NCBI GenBank assembly: GCA_008015235.1
Contig: SSFF01000013.1
Coordinates: forward strand, 1 to 64,000
DNA length: 64,000 nt
Reading direction: 5' to 3'
Origin: Rhodoferax sp.
GTDB taxonomy: Bacteria > Pseudomonadota > Gammaproteobacteria > Burkholderiales > Burkholderiaceae_C
This document shows, one piece after another, positions 17,762 to 28,000 of the stretch; the stretch's first letter is position 1; every line of letters starts with the position of its first letter. The notes under the pieces are model-generated. The model did not search any database. It worked only from the letters and a program-made list of their open reading frames with translations, and was not told the origin of the DNA. The position numbers were made by a program, and so were the translations under genes.

Positions 17762-18742
17762 ATGATCCCATTATCCATTCTCGAACTCGGACGCGTTCGC
17801 CAAGGATCGGATCGCCGCACGGCGCTTGACAACGCCCGCACGCTTGCCCAGCATGCTGAGCGCCTGGGGTTCCGCCGCATCTGGGTGGCCGAACATCACA
17901 ACTCGCCAGCGGTCAGCACGGCGGCGACTTCGGTCGTGTTGTCTCACATAGCGGCGGGTACGACGACTATCCGCGTCGGTGCTGGCGGCGTGATGCTTCC
18001 CAACCACGCCCCTTACGTCATCGCAGAGCAATTCGGAACTTTGGAAACCCTCTATCCGGGCCGTATAGACCTAGGGCTTGGGCGTGCCCCTGGCACCGAC
18101 CAGATGACATTGCGTGCGCTACGGCGGGACCCCGGCAACGCGGAAAGCTTCCCCCACGACGTCCTGGAATTGCAGGCGTATCTTGCCCCCAAAGGCGAAA
18201 CGCAGAGGATTGAAGCGGTACCCGGCTCCGGGACGAACGTGCCGTTGTGGATTTTGGGATCGAGTCTGTTCGGGGCCCAACTCGCCGCCACGCTGGGTCT
18301 ACCCTATGCCTTTGGGTCGCAGTTTTCCCCGCAGGCACTCCATCAGGCTCTTGACGTCTACCGGACCAATTTCCAGCCCTCAGAGCAGTTGCAGAAGCCC
18401 TATGTGCTGATCGGGGTGAATGTGATCGCCGCGGAAACGGACGCCGAGGCTCGCGTTCTCGCGACCTCCCAGCAGATGACCTTTGCCGACATGTTCCGGG
18501 GCATGCCAAGCCTGCTCAAACCACCCGTAGACGATATAGAGACTTACTGGACGCCGGTTGAGAAAGCTCAAACCGAACAGATGCTGAGTTGCAGCGTTGT
18601 AGGCAGCGCCGCGACTGTCCGCGATGGCCTCAACCAGCTTGTCGCCGAAACGAAGGCCGATGAGTTGATGATCGTTTCCGACATTTTTGACTTCAGCAAG
18701 CGCGTGCGCTCGCTCGAGATAACAACCCAAGCGGCAACCTAA
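17762..18742 (+). CDS. LLM-class flavin-dependent oxidoreductase
   Basis: This 326-residue protein is a luciferase-like TIM-barrel monooxygenase. Characteristic segments are 'LSILELGRVRQG' at the N-terminus, 'FRRIWVAEHHNSPAVSTAA' (residues 38-60), 'TIRVGAGGVMLPNHAPYVIAEQF' and 'PGRIDLGLGRAPGTD'. Members use FMNH2 and oxygen to oxidise small organics. The ATG is preceded by GAGAGGAG with good spacing, 66 bp after the dehydrogenase. Together with that gene and the DUF1993 protein it forms a TetR-regulated redox or detoxification operon. The closest subgroup is the MsnO8-like family, by overall pattern only. Confidence 0.85.
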   Translation: MIPLSILELGRVRQGSDRRTALDNARTLAQHAERLGFRRIWVAEHHNSPAVSTAATSVVLSHIAAGTTTIRVGAGGVMLPNHAPYVIAEQFGTLETLYPGRIDLGLGRAPGTDQMTLRALRRDPGNAESFPHDVLELQAYLAPKGETQRIEAVPGSGTNVPLWILGSSLFGAQLAATLGLPYAFGSQFSPQALHQALDVYRTNFQPSEQLQKPYVLIGVNVIAAETDAEARVLATSQQMTFADMFRGMPSLLKPPVDDIETYWTPVEKAQTEQMLSCSVVGSAATVRDGLNQLVAETKADELMIVSDIFDFSKRVRSLEITTQAAT

Positions 18743-18757
18743 CAAAGGAAACGCACG

Positions 18758-19255
18758 ATGTACGCGCAAATTACGCAATTCACCAAAATGCTAAACACCC
18801 TATCCCGTCTCCTGGATAAGGCACAAAAGCACGCCGAGGCGAATGGCTTCCAGCTGGAAGCTCTTCTCAACTCCCGTCTTGCACCAGATATGCTGCCACT
18901 CACGAACCAGGTTCAGATGGTGTGCGATACGGCCAGGCTCGCCACCTCAGTTTTGACTGGCAAATCGGCTCCGGTCTTCGAGGACGCTGAGAAAACTGTC
19001 CCGGAACTCAAAGCCCTTATTGAAAAGACGATCACGTACGTCAGTTCGATGAAAGAAAGCGACTTTTCCGGCTGGGAAGAAAGGATCGTTGCTCCTCCGG
19101 GCTGGTCCGGTGCCTTTCTTGGCAAGGATTATTTTTACCAGCACGGAGTCCCGAACTTTTACTTTCACATGGTTACGGCATACGCGATCCTTCGGCACAA
19201 AGGTGTTCGGATCGGGAAGATGGACTACATCGGACAGCTGCCGTTCTTGAGATAG
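18758..19255 (+). CDS. DUF1993-family protein
   Basis: The 165-residue product fits DUF1993, small four-helix proteins related to the DinB fold. Typical features are the N-terminal 'MLNTLSRLLDKAQKHAEANG', 'LLNSRLAPDMLPLTNQVQMVCDTA', and the C-terminal 'HGVPNFYFHMVTAYAILRHKGV'. The ATG follows AAAGGAAACGCACG and lies 15 bp after the monooxygenase stop, so it is the last gene of the operon. Function of the family is not established. Confidence 0.85.
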   Translation: MYAQITQFTKMLNTLSRLLDKAQKHAEANGFQLEALLNSRLAPDMLPLTNQVQMVCDTARLATSVLTGKSAPVFEDAEKTVPELKALIEKTITYVSSMKESDFSGWEERIVAPPGWSGAFLGKDYFYQHGVPNFYFHMVTAYAILRHKGVRIGKMDYIGQLPFLR

Positions 19256-19603
19256 TGACCGCACAGCCTGCTTTCAGCAGTCGTTCGGGCCTGTACTTTC
19301 CATGCAGACCAACGACAGCTTGGTGCGTGACAGTATGAATACGCCATCCAGCCGCGACTGACTCTGAACGCAGCAAGCTAGCTGTCTGTCGTTCCCGCCC
19401 ATTGGGCCTTCGTTGAATGTCTGCTTGCGAGCCTTGAGTCCGAGGTGGGGGAAGTCTGCTTTGGGTCGAGCGCCGTCAATCAAGACAATTTTCTGCGTAT
19501 CCTCGCTCGATATTGAGCAGCTGTAATCAATGGCCTGTAGTTGCCGAGCGTAGTTGTCCCGAGTCAACTACCTATTGCTACGCACCAGCAAAATAGCAAA
19601 TCC
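19256..19603. other. Intergenic stretch with degenerate dispersed repeat
   Basis: About 350 bp between convergent genes. No gene with a ribosome site is evident. Bases 19271-19287 (CTTTCAGCAGTCGTTCG) are one copy of a short dispersed element also found near 38003, 53128 and 56343. The rest has the mixed GC and GTCGTTC-rich texture of intergenic repeat relics. Confidence 0.4.
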
Positions 19604-20827
19604 TTAAAGGTTCTGACGTTTCACAGGCACTAAGCGGAACGCAGTCGCCCCCAGAGCCAACAACGTAGCCACGCTCACCAGTACCCCTGCAAATGGCTCG
19701 TAGCCCAACTCCTGCGACCACGATGCCGCAAACCCACTCAAGCTTTGGATGATTGCAACACCCAGAAACATTGCCATGGTGAACACCGACATAGCGCGTC
19801 CAGCCATCTCTGCACCGTAAGAAGATCGAACGTTGGCGTACTGCAGAACACCCGACCCCGTAATTAAGGCCAGCAACACCATCCCACCAACATCCACCCA
19901 CCCTAATGGGACAAATGCCATCACTGCAATGATCGATGCCATGGTAAAAACCGCGCCCAAAATCCAGCGCCTGCGCTCGGCGTTACCAGGATCAAAGTGT
20001 CCGAACAACGCTGGGGAAAACAGAGAGACCACGGAGACAACCAATGCAACATTGCCTGTCTCGACCAGCGACATTCCATGTCGCTGCATCAACAATGGCC
20101 CGAGCCATAGACCGCGCAGAGTCAGAAATGATGCATAACTGACTAGCGCCAATGACAAGATGCCCCAAGTCTGTGGAAACAAGAAAAGCACGCCAAATCC
20201 CCTGAAGGCATGGCCCAAACTTTGCGGGCGTTGATGCGATGCCGACAAACCCTCGCTCAATTGCCAATGCACCAGCAGCCACGACACGCACGCCAAACCA
20301 GCCAACAAAGCAAACCCTGTGCGCCAAGAGCTGACATGAATGAGCCATGCGAGCGGCGTTCCAGTGAGCACCAACCCTAGCCCACCCATCCCCAATGCCA
20401 TTCCTGAAATTGCTGCAAAGCGATCCAGAGGGAAACGTCTTGCTATGAAGAGTGTGCAGACCACAAAGGCAGGAGAGCAGCCAATACCAATCAGGATCTG
20501 CCCCAGGATCAGTACTGCATAGTTAGGTGCCAGTGCTGAAGTGATGGCTCCAAAGATGGCGAGAGGGAATGTGCAGAGCCAGGTTCGCCGAAGACCATAA
20601 AAATCCAATGCGATTCCGACGAAAAACTGGCTCAGACCAAATGAGAAGGCGAAGGTCGCGGCAAAGGCACCGAGTTCCTGAGCAGAAAGGCCAAAGTCTT
20701 GTTGCAACCCAGAAGCCATCATTGCGGTGACGGAACGAAAAGCCTGACTGAGTGCAAACGCACTGACCAAAGTCAATAGAGGCAGCCATGGCAAGGCGCG
20801 ATCTGATCCGTCATGAGGGTCGGGCAT
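19604..20827 (-). CDS. MFS transporter
   Basis: This 407-residue protein is hydrophobic over its whole length with about 12 transmembrane segments. The first loop has the pattern 'GIALDFYGLRRTWLC', similar to motif A of the major facilitator superfamily, and the N-terminus reads as a typical first helix ('LPLLTLVSAFALSQAFRSVTAMM'). It is predicted to be an inner-membrane proton-coupled transporter, probably an exporter. Substrate is unknown. It stands alone on the minus strand. Confidence 0.8.
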   Translation of the reverse strand: MPDPHDGSDRALPWLPLLTLVSAFALSQAFRSVTAMMASGLQQDFGLSAQELGAFAATFAFSFGLSQFFVGIALDFYGLRRTWLCTFPLAIFGAITSALAPNYAVLILGQILIGIGCSPAFVVCTLFIARRFPLDRFAAISGMALGMGGLGLVLTGTPLAWLIHVSSWRTGFALLAGLACVSWLLVHWQLSEGLSASHQRPQSLGHAFRGFGVLFLFPQTWGILSLALVSYASFLTLRGLWLGPLLMQRHGMSLVETGNVALVVSVVSLFSPALFGHFDPGNAERRRWILGAVFTMASIIAVMAFVPLGWVDVGGMVLLALITGSGVLQYANVRSSYGAEMAGRAMSVFTMAMFLGVAIIQSLSGFAASWSQELGYEPFAGVLVSVATLLALGATAFRLVPVKRQNL

Positions 20828-21403
20828 TGAAGATATCTGGGCTGTGCAAGCGTGAGCAAGTATTGGGCACCAAGACTAGTAGCCGAGTACTGAACTAGAC
20901 CATTGTCAGCAGAACCGAAGAGATTCCAATTGTGCCTACTTCGCAAATGCATTTTTCTAAAGCGAAGCGTTGCTGCGTTTGAAAAATATGCGCTACTCAA
21001 TCGCTAGCTAAGTGCGACTAGCAGCGGGTGTCCGAATGCCATGAGTGGCAGCTTTTCGGGGACGAACACTCTTTGGTCTAGGACGGCTTTGGGTCTGTAG
21101 CTGCTATCGGCCCCAAACCTCATCTCCAGCCGCCCTCCCCTTGCATAAATATATAGATAAGTCTTCGTATCAAACGTTTACAGCAAGGGCAGCAGACGAC
21201 CCGAAGCTGTCAGTGGCGCAGAAAGAATGGCTGTCACATTGCCTACATTTGACCAAAAAGGCGATGCGGGCAACATTTCAGAATTTTTTAAAAGACGGGC
21301 TTCTCTCTAATTGATAGCTGGGGCTTCGTGGCTTTCGCTGAATTTTGATTTTTTCGCAGAATTTTTCGGTATTGAAATCGTTTCCTAAAACCTGGATAAA
21401 ACT
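20828..21403. other. Long intergenic stretch with a copied promoter-like segment
   Basis: About 575 bp. It should hold the MFS promoter at its left and the end of the crp-type transcript at its right. An 89-codon plus-strand frame (21045-21314) lacks a ribosome site and motif support and was not called. The region contains a 30-bp segment shared with the H-NS-like gene leader (see 21131-21160). Confidence 0.45.
21131..21160 (+). repeat. Copy 1 of 30-bp leader repeat
   Basis: Starts CGCCCTCCCCTTGC and ends AAATATATAGATAA. It matches 38264-38293 at 29 of 30 positions. The other copy lies 17 bp before the ATG of an H-NS-like gene, whereas no gene with a matching position follows this one, so this may be the remains of a duplicated promoter/leader. 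Confidence 0.75.
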
Positions 21404-22240
21404 TTAAAGAGGTCTCAAACTGGCCTGCGGGCCGTAAAGCGAAATCAAGCGCGATAGGTCAGGAATAGCAATGCTACGGTTGTCGATCTCTATCAGATGC
21501 TCGGTTTCCAGCTGGCGCAACATCCGCGAGAAATACTCGGGCGACAGCGATAGGCGCGAGGCCACTACAGCCTTGCCCGCCGGCAATGTGACGGTCACGG
21601 CCTGCGAGCTGTCCGCCTGCGAGGCCGGCACCAACTGGCACACGATGTAGCGCACGAAGCGCTGCATGGCATTGTCGAAGATGTGGCTATTGAGCTCACC
21701 CATCAATTGCGTCATGCGCTGCGACATGCTGCGGATGAAACGCATGGCCAAGGGTGGGTGCGCCTCCAAGGCCGCTTGCACCACCTCTTTGGGAATACTC
21801 AGCACACGGGCGGTGCTAATGGCGACGACATGCAGATTCTGGCGTGCGGCATGCATGGGCATGCATTCGTCGAAGTTGTAGCCCGGCCGCACAATTTCCA
21901 CCACCTTTTTGCGCCCACCCGTAGTTTGCAACTGTACCTTGGCAGTGCCCGTGACCAGAAAATGGAACTCGGACACCATGTCGGCCGCGCTGGCGATTTC
22001 CTGGTTCTTGGCAAAGGTCCGCAAGCTGGCGTGGCGTGCCAGCTGCTCCTGCACCTCAGCCTCCAGCCCCTCGAACAATGTCAGCTCGCGCAGGGCCAGC
22101 AGCTCCTGCGCAGGCAGACCGTGGGCACGGGCATAGGCCTTGGTGTAACGGGTAGGGGTCACGCTGCGACCTGTGCGTATGGGGGGTGGCATGAACACAG
22201 CATTCGTCCAGTCACCGTTCCGCCTCAACGAACGCTCCAT
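21404..22240 (-). CDS. Crp/Fnr-family regulator at the end of the nar operon
   Basis: The open frame extends far upstream inside narI, but the real start is the ATG at 22240, preceded by AAGGAGTGACAAC and 15 bp after narI. The 278-residue product has a cyclic-nucleotide-type beta barrel ('LTLFEGLEAEVQEQLARHASLRTFAKNQEI') and a Crp helix-turn-helix ('KAVVASRLSLSPEYFSRMLRQLE'). The cluster of N-terminal cysteines that binds the FNR 4Fe-4S cluster is absent; only two isolated cysteines are visible. It is therefore not a classical oxygen-sensing FNR and could be a heme/NO-type (Dnr, NnrR) or ligand-free sensor. Context implies a role in nitrate or nitric-oxide response. Confidence 0.85.
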   Translation of the reverse strand: MERSLRRNGDWTNAVFMPPPIRTGRSVTPTRYTKAYARAHGLPAQELLALRELTLFEGLEAEVQEQLARHASLRTFAKNQEIASAADMVSEFHFLVTGTAKVQLQTTGGRKKVVEIVRPGYNFDECMPMHAARQNLHVVAISTARVLSIPKEVVQAALEAHPPLAMRFIRSMSQRMTQLMGELNSHIFDNAMQRFVRYIVCQLVPASQADSSQAVTVTLPAGKAVVASRLSLSPEYFSRMLRQLETEHLIEIDNRSIAIPDLSRLISLYGPQASLRPL

Positions 22241-22254
22241 GTTGTCACTCCTTA

Positions 22255-22941
22255 TCAGACTCGCTTGGCGCGCACGATCTGGTAGGCACGACCCAGGTAG
22301 CCAATCGGTGCGCTCCAGACATGCACCAGACGGGTGAATGGGAACAATAGGAACACCGTCATGCCAAAGAACATGTGGGTCTTGAAGATCGGATCCACGG
22401 CTTCCAGCAAGGCCGGTTGCGGGCGCAGGGTGACGATGCTTTGGGCCCAGTTGGCCAAGGCGATCATGACGCTGGCGTCCCCATGGGAGGCGTGTCCAAG
22501 CGAGAACGGAATGGTGGACAGTCCGAGGATCAGAGTCAGCAACAGCCAAGTCAGCACAAACTTGTCGGATCCACGGCTGGTGGCCGAAATGCGCGGATTG
22601 AACATGCGACGCACCCACAAAATGGCCCCGCCCACCAAGGCCGACAGACCGAAAACCGTACCGGCGACGATGGCCACGTACTGGTGGCTCATGTCGGACA
22701 CACCCATGGCCAGAAACACGGCATGGGGGGTCAGCAGGCCCACGAAGTGACCACCGAAGATGGCCAGCACGCCGATGTGGAACAGGTTGCTGCCCAGACG
22801 CAGTCCGACCTTGGACAGCAGCTGGCTGGAATCGCTTTTCCAGGTGTATTGCTCATGGTCGAAGCGCAACCAGCTTCCCAGGAAGAAGATGGCCAATGCC
22901 ACGTACGGATAGACACCGAAAATGAAGTTGTGAACAGTCAT
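22255..22941 (-). CDS. narI: Respiratory nitrate reductase gamma subunit
   Basis: The 228-residue protein is the membrane-anchoring cytochrome b subunit of NarGHI. It starts with 'MTVHNFIFGVYPYVALAIFFLGSWLRF', has five hydrophobic helices, and retains histidines expected for the two b-type hemes (for example in 'SNLFHIGVLAIFGGHFVGLL' and 'THMFFGMTVFLLFPFTRLVHVWSAP'). It takes electrons from quinol at the periplasmic side and passes them to NarH. It follows narJ by 9 bp. Confidence 0.96.
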   Translation of the reverse strand: MTVHNFIFGVYPYVALAIFFLGSWLRFDHEQYTWKSDSSQLLSKVGLRLGSNLFHIGVLAIFGGHFVGLLTPHAVFLAMGVSDMSHQYVAIVAGTVFGLSALVGGAILWVRRMFNPRISATSRGSDKFVLTWLLLTLILGLSTIPFSLGHASHGDASVMIALANWAQSIVTLRPQPALLEAVDPIFKTHMFFGMTVFLLFPFTRLVHVWSAPIGYLGRAYQIVRAKRV

Positions 22942-22950
22942 GTTTTCTCC

Positions 22951-23469
22951 TCAGGCGGCCAGTGCAAGCATGCTGCCGCGTTGTTCAATCAGGCGAACGC
23001 AGGGCGCGTACGGGCTTTGCACCTTCTCCAGGTTTTCAGCCAGCACGCGGATCACCTTCGAGGTGTCCGACAGGAAGACCCGCGCCTCGCTGTCGTCCAG
23101 TTGCGCGGCGAACTCCAGCACCAGGGGCAGGTAGTCGGGCAATTCGTTGGACGCCTGGTCCAATCCGTATTCCTTGTAGATTTCGGTCAGGTCGATCAGG
23201 GCCGGGCCCCGGTTCTTGTCGTCACCAAACAGGTGGTGGGTCAGGTGCAGGCTGTGCTCCGCTACCAGGTCAAAGGTTTTGACGTAGTCGGCCTGCAGCT
23301 CGATCAGATCCGTGGCGCGCAGGTGCGCCAGCAGTTGCCCGATGGTGCTGCGCTCGGCGGCATCCATGGACTCTGCCGTGTCCACCGATTGCCCGAAGAC
23401 ATCGAGGTGGTCGTACAGCTCCTGGCTAGGGTATTCGAGCAGCAGGGACAGTGCTTTGTAGAAGTTCAT
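22951..23469 (-). CDS. narJ: Nitrate reductase assembly chaperone
   Basis: This 172-residue protein is the NarJ/DmsD-type chaperone. The opening 'MNFYKALSLLLEYPSQELYDHL' is characteristic, as is the later 'LHLTHHLFGDDKNRGPALIDL' block. NarJ binds the NarG N-terminus, guides molybdenum cofactor insertion and delays membrane attachment until the cofactor is in place. It is shorter than the E. coli protein because the C-terminal tail is reduced, as is usual in betaproteobacteria. It lies 15 bp after narH. Confidence 0.95.
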   Translation of the reverse strand: MNFYKALSLLLEYPSQELYDHLDVFGQSVDTAESMDAAERSTIGQLLAHLRATDLIELQADYVKTFDLVAEHSLHLTHHLFGDDKNRGPALIDLTEIYKEYGLDQASNELPDYLPLVLEFAAQLDDSEARVFLSDTSKVIRVLAENLEKVQSPYAPCVRLIEQRGSMLALAA

Positions 23470-23484
23470 CGCAGTACGCTCCTC

Positions 23485-25041
23485 TTACTTGCTGACCGAG
23501 GCATCGGGTGCCAGTTGCTTGGAGTCGGCGTTGGTGTCCTTGCGGCGGCTGGGGAACAGCGTGATCTTGGACACACCGCGTGAGCTGTCGTTGCCGAAGG
23601 TGAAACCGTTCTGACCCTGGAAGCCATAGGCGTCGTCCAGGCTGCGCTCGGTGTGGCCCGTGGGAATGACGAAACGGTCTTCGTAGTTGGCAATGGCCAG
23701 GTAGCGGTACATGTCCTTGGCCACGATTTCCGACATACCGAGCTTGTCCAGCGCGCTGGTGTCGGCCTTGCCTTCGACATGCACCGAGCGCATGTAGGAG
23801 CGCATGGCAATCAGGCGGTTCAGTGCCGAGCGGATCGGTGCCTCATTGCCAGCGGTCAACAGGTTGGCCAGGTACTGGACCGGCAGACGCATGGTGTCGG
23901 ACTTCGGAATGCAGCCATCGGATTCGGTCGGCAGGTTGCCCTGGTCGATTTGAGACTGCACAGGCGACAACGGCGGCACGTACCAGACCATGGGGAGGGT
24001 ACGGAACTCGGGGTGCATGGGGAAGGCGATCTTCCATTCCATGGCCATCTTCCAGATCGGCGATTTGCGCGCTGCTTCGATCCAGTCTTCGGGGACGTCG
24101 TCTCGACGCGCCGCTTCGATGACCTTGGGGTCATTGGGATCGAGGAAGATCCGGCATTGCGCTTCGTACAGGTCTTTCTCGTTGGTGGTGCTGGCCAGTT
24201 CTTCGATGCGGTCGGCGTCATAGAGCATGATGCCGTTGTAGCGGATGCGACCGACGCAGGATTCCGAGCACACGGTGGGCATGCCGGACTCGACGCGCGG
24301 GAAACAGCCGATGCACTTCTCGGCCTTGCCCGATTCCCAGTTGTAGAACACCTTCTTGTAGGGGCAGGCGGTCACGCACATGCGCCAGCCGCGGCACTTG
24401 TCCTGGTCGGCCAGTACGATGCCGTCTTCTTCGCGCTTGTAGAGCGAACCGGAGGGGCACGATGCCACGCACGCGGGATTGATGCAGTGGTTGCAAATCC
24501 GCGGCAAGTACATGTGGAAGGTGTTTTCGAACTGCTTGTAGATCTCCTTGTCCACCAGGTTGTGGAAGTTGGGATCCTTGGAACGCTTCTCGAACTCACC
24601 GGCCAGATCGTCTTCCCAGTTCGGGCCCCACTCGATCTTCTCCATGCGGCTGCCGTCGATCAACGAACGCGGACGTGCCGTGGGCGCTGCCTCGGACAGG
24701 GGCGCATTTTGCAGATGCGCATAGTCGTAGGTGAAGGGCTCGTAGTAGTCGTCAATCTGGGGCATGTCCGGATTGGCGAAGATGTTGGCCAGCTTGCTGC
24801 TGCGGCCACCGGCCTTGAGCTCCAGCTTACCGTCCTTGAGTGTCCAGCCACCCTTCCATTGCTCTTGGTTTTCCCACTGTTTGGGATAGCCGATACCAGG
24901 CTTGGATTCGACGTTGTTGAACCAGGCGTATTCCACACCCTTGCGGTTGCTCCACACGTTCTTGCAGGTCACCGAACAGGTGTGGCAGCCAATACATTTG
25001 TCCAGGTTGAAGACAAAGGCAAATTGCGCACGTACTTTCAT
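23485..25041 (-). CDS. narH: Respiratory nitrate reductase beta subunit
   Basis: The 518-residue protein carries the four ferredoxin-type cysteine groups of NarH: 'CIGCHTCSVTCKNVW' near residue 16, 'CNHCINPACVASCPSG', 'CRGWRMCVTACPYKK' (with the tryptophan that marks the 3Fe-4S site) and 'CIGCFPRVESGMPTVCSESC'. It relays electrons from NarI hemes to the NarG molybdenum site on the cytoplasmic face. It begins 24 bp after narG. Confidence 0.97.
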   Translation of the reverse strand: MKVRAQFAFVFNLDKCIGCHTCSVTCKNVWSNRKGVEYAWFNNVESKPGIGYPKQWENQEQWKGGWTLKDGKLELKAGGRSSKLANIFANPDMPQIDDYYEPFTYDYAHLQNAPLSEAAPTARPRSLIDGSRMEKIEWGPNWEDDLAGEFEKRSKDPNFHNLVDKEIYKQFENTFHMYLPRICNHCINPACVASCPSGSLYKREEDGIVLADQDKCRGWRMCVTACPYKKVFYNWESGKAEKCIGCFPRVESGMPTVCSESCVGRIRYNGIMLYDADRIEELASTTNEKDLYEAQCRIFLDPNDPKVIEAARRDDVPEDWIEAARKSPIWKMAMEWKIAFPMHPEFRTLPMVWYVPPLSPVQSQIDQGNLPTESDGCIPKSDTMRLPVQYLANLLTAGNEAPIRSALNRLIAMRSYMRSVHVEGKADTSALDKLGMSEIVAKDMYRYLAIANYEDRFVIPTGHTERSLDDAYGFQGQNGFTFGNDSSRGVSKITLFPSRRKDTNADSKQLAPDASVSK

Positions 25042-25064
25042 TGGATTCTCCTGATGTCCTTGTC

Positions 25065-28000
25065 TTAGCGGTGGCCGATTCCGGGCGGGTTGCGCTTAGC
25101 TTCACGCTCGGGCGTGAGCGGGCGCTCCAGCCAATCGACGTCCTTGTCGGCAATCTTGTGCAGCGCCACCATGGTGTCGCGCTGGCAACCGACAGTGCCG
25201 TAGTAGTTGAAGCTGTAAGCGAGCTGGGCATAGCCGCCGACCATGTTGGTCGGCTTCATGACCACGCGGGTCACTGAGTTCAGAATGCCGCCGCGCTTGC
25301 CTGTGGTATTGGAACCAGGCACGTTGACGTTCTTTTCCTGGGCGTGGTACATCAGCGCCATGCCGCGCGGCACACGCTGAGACACCACGGCACGGGCCAC
25401 TGTGGCGCCGTTGCCATTCACCGCTTCGACCCAGTCGTTGTCGGCAATGCCGACCTGCTTGGCGTCGTCCTCGGAAATCCACACATAGGGGCCACCGCGG
25501 AACAGGGTGAGCATGCGCAGGTTGTCCTGGTAGCTGGAATGGATGCCCCACTTGGAGTGCGGAGTAATCCAGCTCAAGTTCAGATGGGGCTTGGCCTTGA
25601 CCGAGGCTGGCACGCCTTCGAGTTCCTTGAGTTCAACCGGTGGCTTGTAGGCGCACAGGCCTTCACCGAAGTCCAGCATCCACTCATGGTCCTGGTAGAA
25701 GTGGGCACGGCCGGTCAGGGTACGGAACGGGATGTGCTCGTGGATGTTGGTGTAGCCCGCGGTGTAGGACACTTTTTCCGACTCGATACCCGACCAGGTC
25801 GGCGCGGTGATGATCTTGCGCGGCTGGGCCTGGATGTCGCGGAAGGTGATCTTGTCTTCGTGGCGGCCTTCGTACAGGTGGCTGTGGTCGATGCCGGTTT
25901 TCGTGGACAAGGCCGACCACGACTTGTGGGCCACCTCACCGTTGGTTTCCGGCGCCATGCGCATGACGGAATCGCACACGGCGATGTCTTCCTCCAGCGA
26001 AGGCATGCCGAACGAAACGCCGGGTTCGCGTACGGTGTGGTTCAGGCTCTTGAGCTCTTCGTACTCGTGCTCGGTGTTCCAGTCGATACCCTTGATGTTG
26101 TTGCCCAGCTTGACCATCAACGGCCCCAGGCCGATGAATTTGTTGTAGACGCTGGCGTAGTCGCGGTCCACCACCTTGAGAAGCGGCAGGGTCTTGCCCG
26201 GTACCGGCTCGCAGTCGCCCTTCTTCCAGTCCTTGACCTGCCCCATGGGCTGGGCCAGTTCGAACGGGGAGTCGTGCTGCATGGGCAGGGCCACGATGTC
26301 CTTGCGCGTGCCCAGGTGCTTGCCGGCCAGGGCCGAGAAGTTCTTGGCAATGCCCTTGAATATCTGCCAGTCGGACTTGGACTCCCAGCCCGGCGACACA
26401 GCTTCGGCCAACGGGTGGATGAAGGGGTGCATGTCCGTGGTGTTCAGGTCATGCTTCTCGTACCAGGTGGCCGTCGGCAGGATGATGTCGGAATAAGCGC
26501 CGGTGGAGTTGAGGCGGAAATTGATGTCCACCATCAGATCCAGCTTTCCGGTGGGCGCATTCTCGCGCCAGGTGACTTCCTTGTTGTTGTTCCCAGCGCC
26601 GCCTTCCTGCATGACGCCGTTCTGGGCGCCCAACAGGTGCTTGAGGAAGTACTCATGGCCTTTGGCCGAGGAGCCGATCAGGTTGCCACGCCAGACGAAC
26701 AGGTTGCGCGGCCAGTTTTCGGGCGCGTCCGGGTCGGCAAAGGCGACGTCGAGCTTGCCGGACTTGAGCTGCTCGACCATGTACTTGGCAATGCCCGCCT
26801 CGTCGGTGGCACCGGCCATTTCGGCGTCGGCCACGATGTCCAGCGGGTTCTTGTTGAAGTGCGGCGCCGAAGGCAGGAAGCCTAGGCGGGTGGCGACCAC
26901 GTTGTAGTCGGCAATACTGTAGCCCTTGTACTTGGCCTTGGCCGATTCCGCGTGCAAGGAGTCGGTATCGATGGTTTCGTAGCGCCACTGGTCGGTGTGG
27001 AAGTACCAGTACGAGGTGGAGTTCATGTGGCGCGGTGGACGCTGCCAGTCGAGGGCAAAAGCGATCGGTGCCCATCCCGCTTGCGGACGCAGCTTTTCCT
27101 GACCCACATAGTGCGCCCAGCCACCACCGCTTTGGCCCACGCAACCGCAGATGTGCAGCAGGTTCATGACCGAGCGGTAGCCCATGTCATTGTGGTACCA
27201 GTGGTTGATGGCCGCGCCCATGATGACCATGGATTTGCCCTGGGTCTTGGAGGCGTTGTCGGCAAATTCGCGGCCAGTGCGTTCGATGTCGGCGGCCTTG
27301 ACGCCCGTGACCTTGGCGGCCCAAGCCGGGGTGTAGGGCACGGTGGCGTCGTTGTAGGACTTGGCCACATTGCCACCGCCCAGACCGCGGTCGATGGAGT
27401 GCTGGGCAATCATCATGTCGAACACCGAGGTGACCAGCGCCTCTTCGCCACTGGCCAGCTTGATGCGGCGTGCCGGCACATTGCGGTACACCATGCCAGG
27501 CTCTTGGTAGTTGAAGTGCGGGAAGCCCACCGAAACCACTTCGCAGTCCTTGCCCTGGCACGACAGTTCGGCCTGAATTTCGGCCTGGGTGGCGGCATTC
27601 TTGGGCAACAGATTCCACTTGCCTTCTTCACCCCAGCGGTAACCGATGGAGCCGTTGGGGGCCACAAAGCTGTTGGTCTTTTCGTCGAAAACGATGGTCT
27701 TCCACTCGGGGTTGTTGCTCTCGCCGAGGTTGCCGTCGAAGTCGGAGGCACGCAGGTTGCGGTCGGACACATAGCCTTCGCCGTGCGCACGCAGCACCAC
27801 CTGCATCGGCATGTCGGTGTAGGTGCGTGCGTAGTTGACGAAGTAGGGGTCCTGCTTGTCGATATAGAACTCTTTGAGTGCGACGTGGGCCATGCCCATC
27901 ATGGCAGCGGCATCGGTACCTTGGCGCACCGGCATCCACAGGTCGGCGAACTTCACGTACTCGGCGTAGTCCGGGGCCATCGACACGACCTTGGCACCCT

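Noticed and set aside
19274-19567. 97-codon minus-strand frame in the 19.3-19.6 kb gap
   Set aside because: No ribosome site, no motif and it crosses a dispersed-repeat copy.
21045-21314. 89-codon plus-strand frame before the crp-type gene
   Set aside because: No ribosome site or motif, and it runs through the copied 30-bp promoter-like segment.
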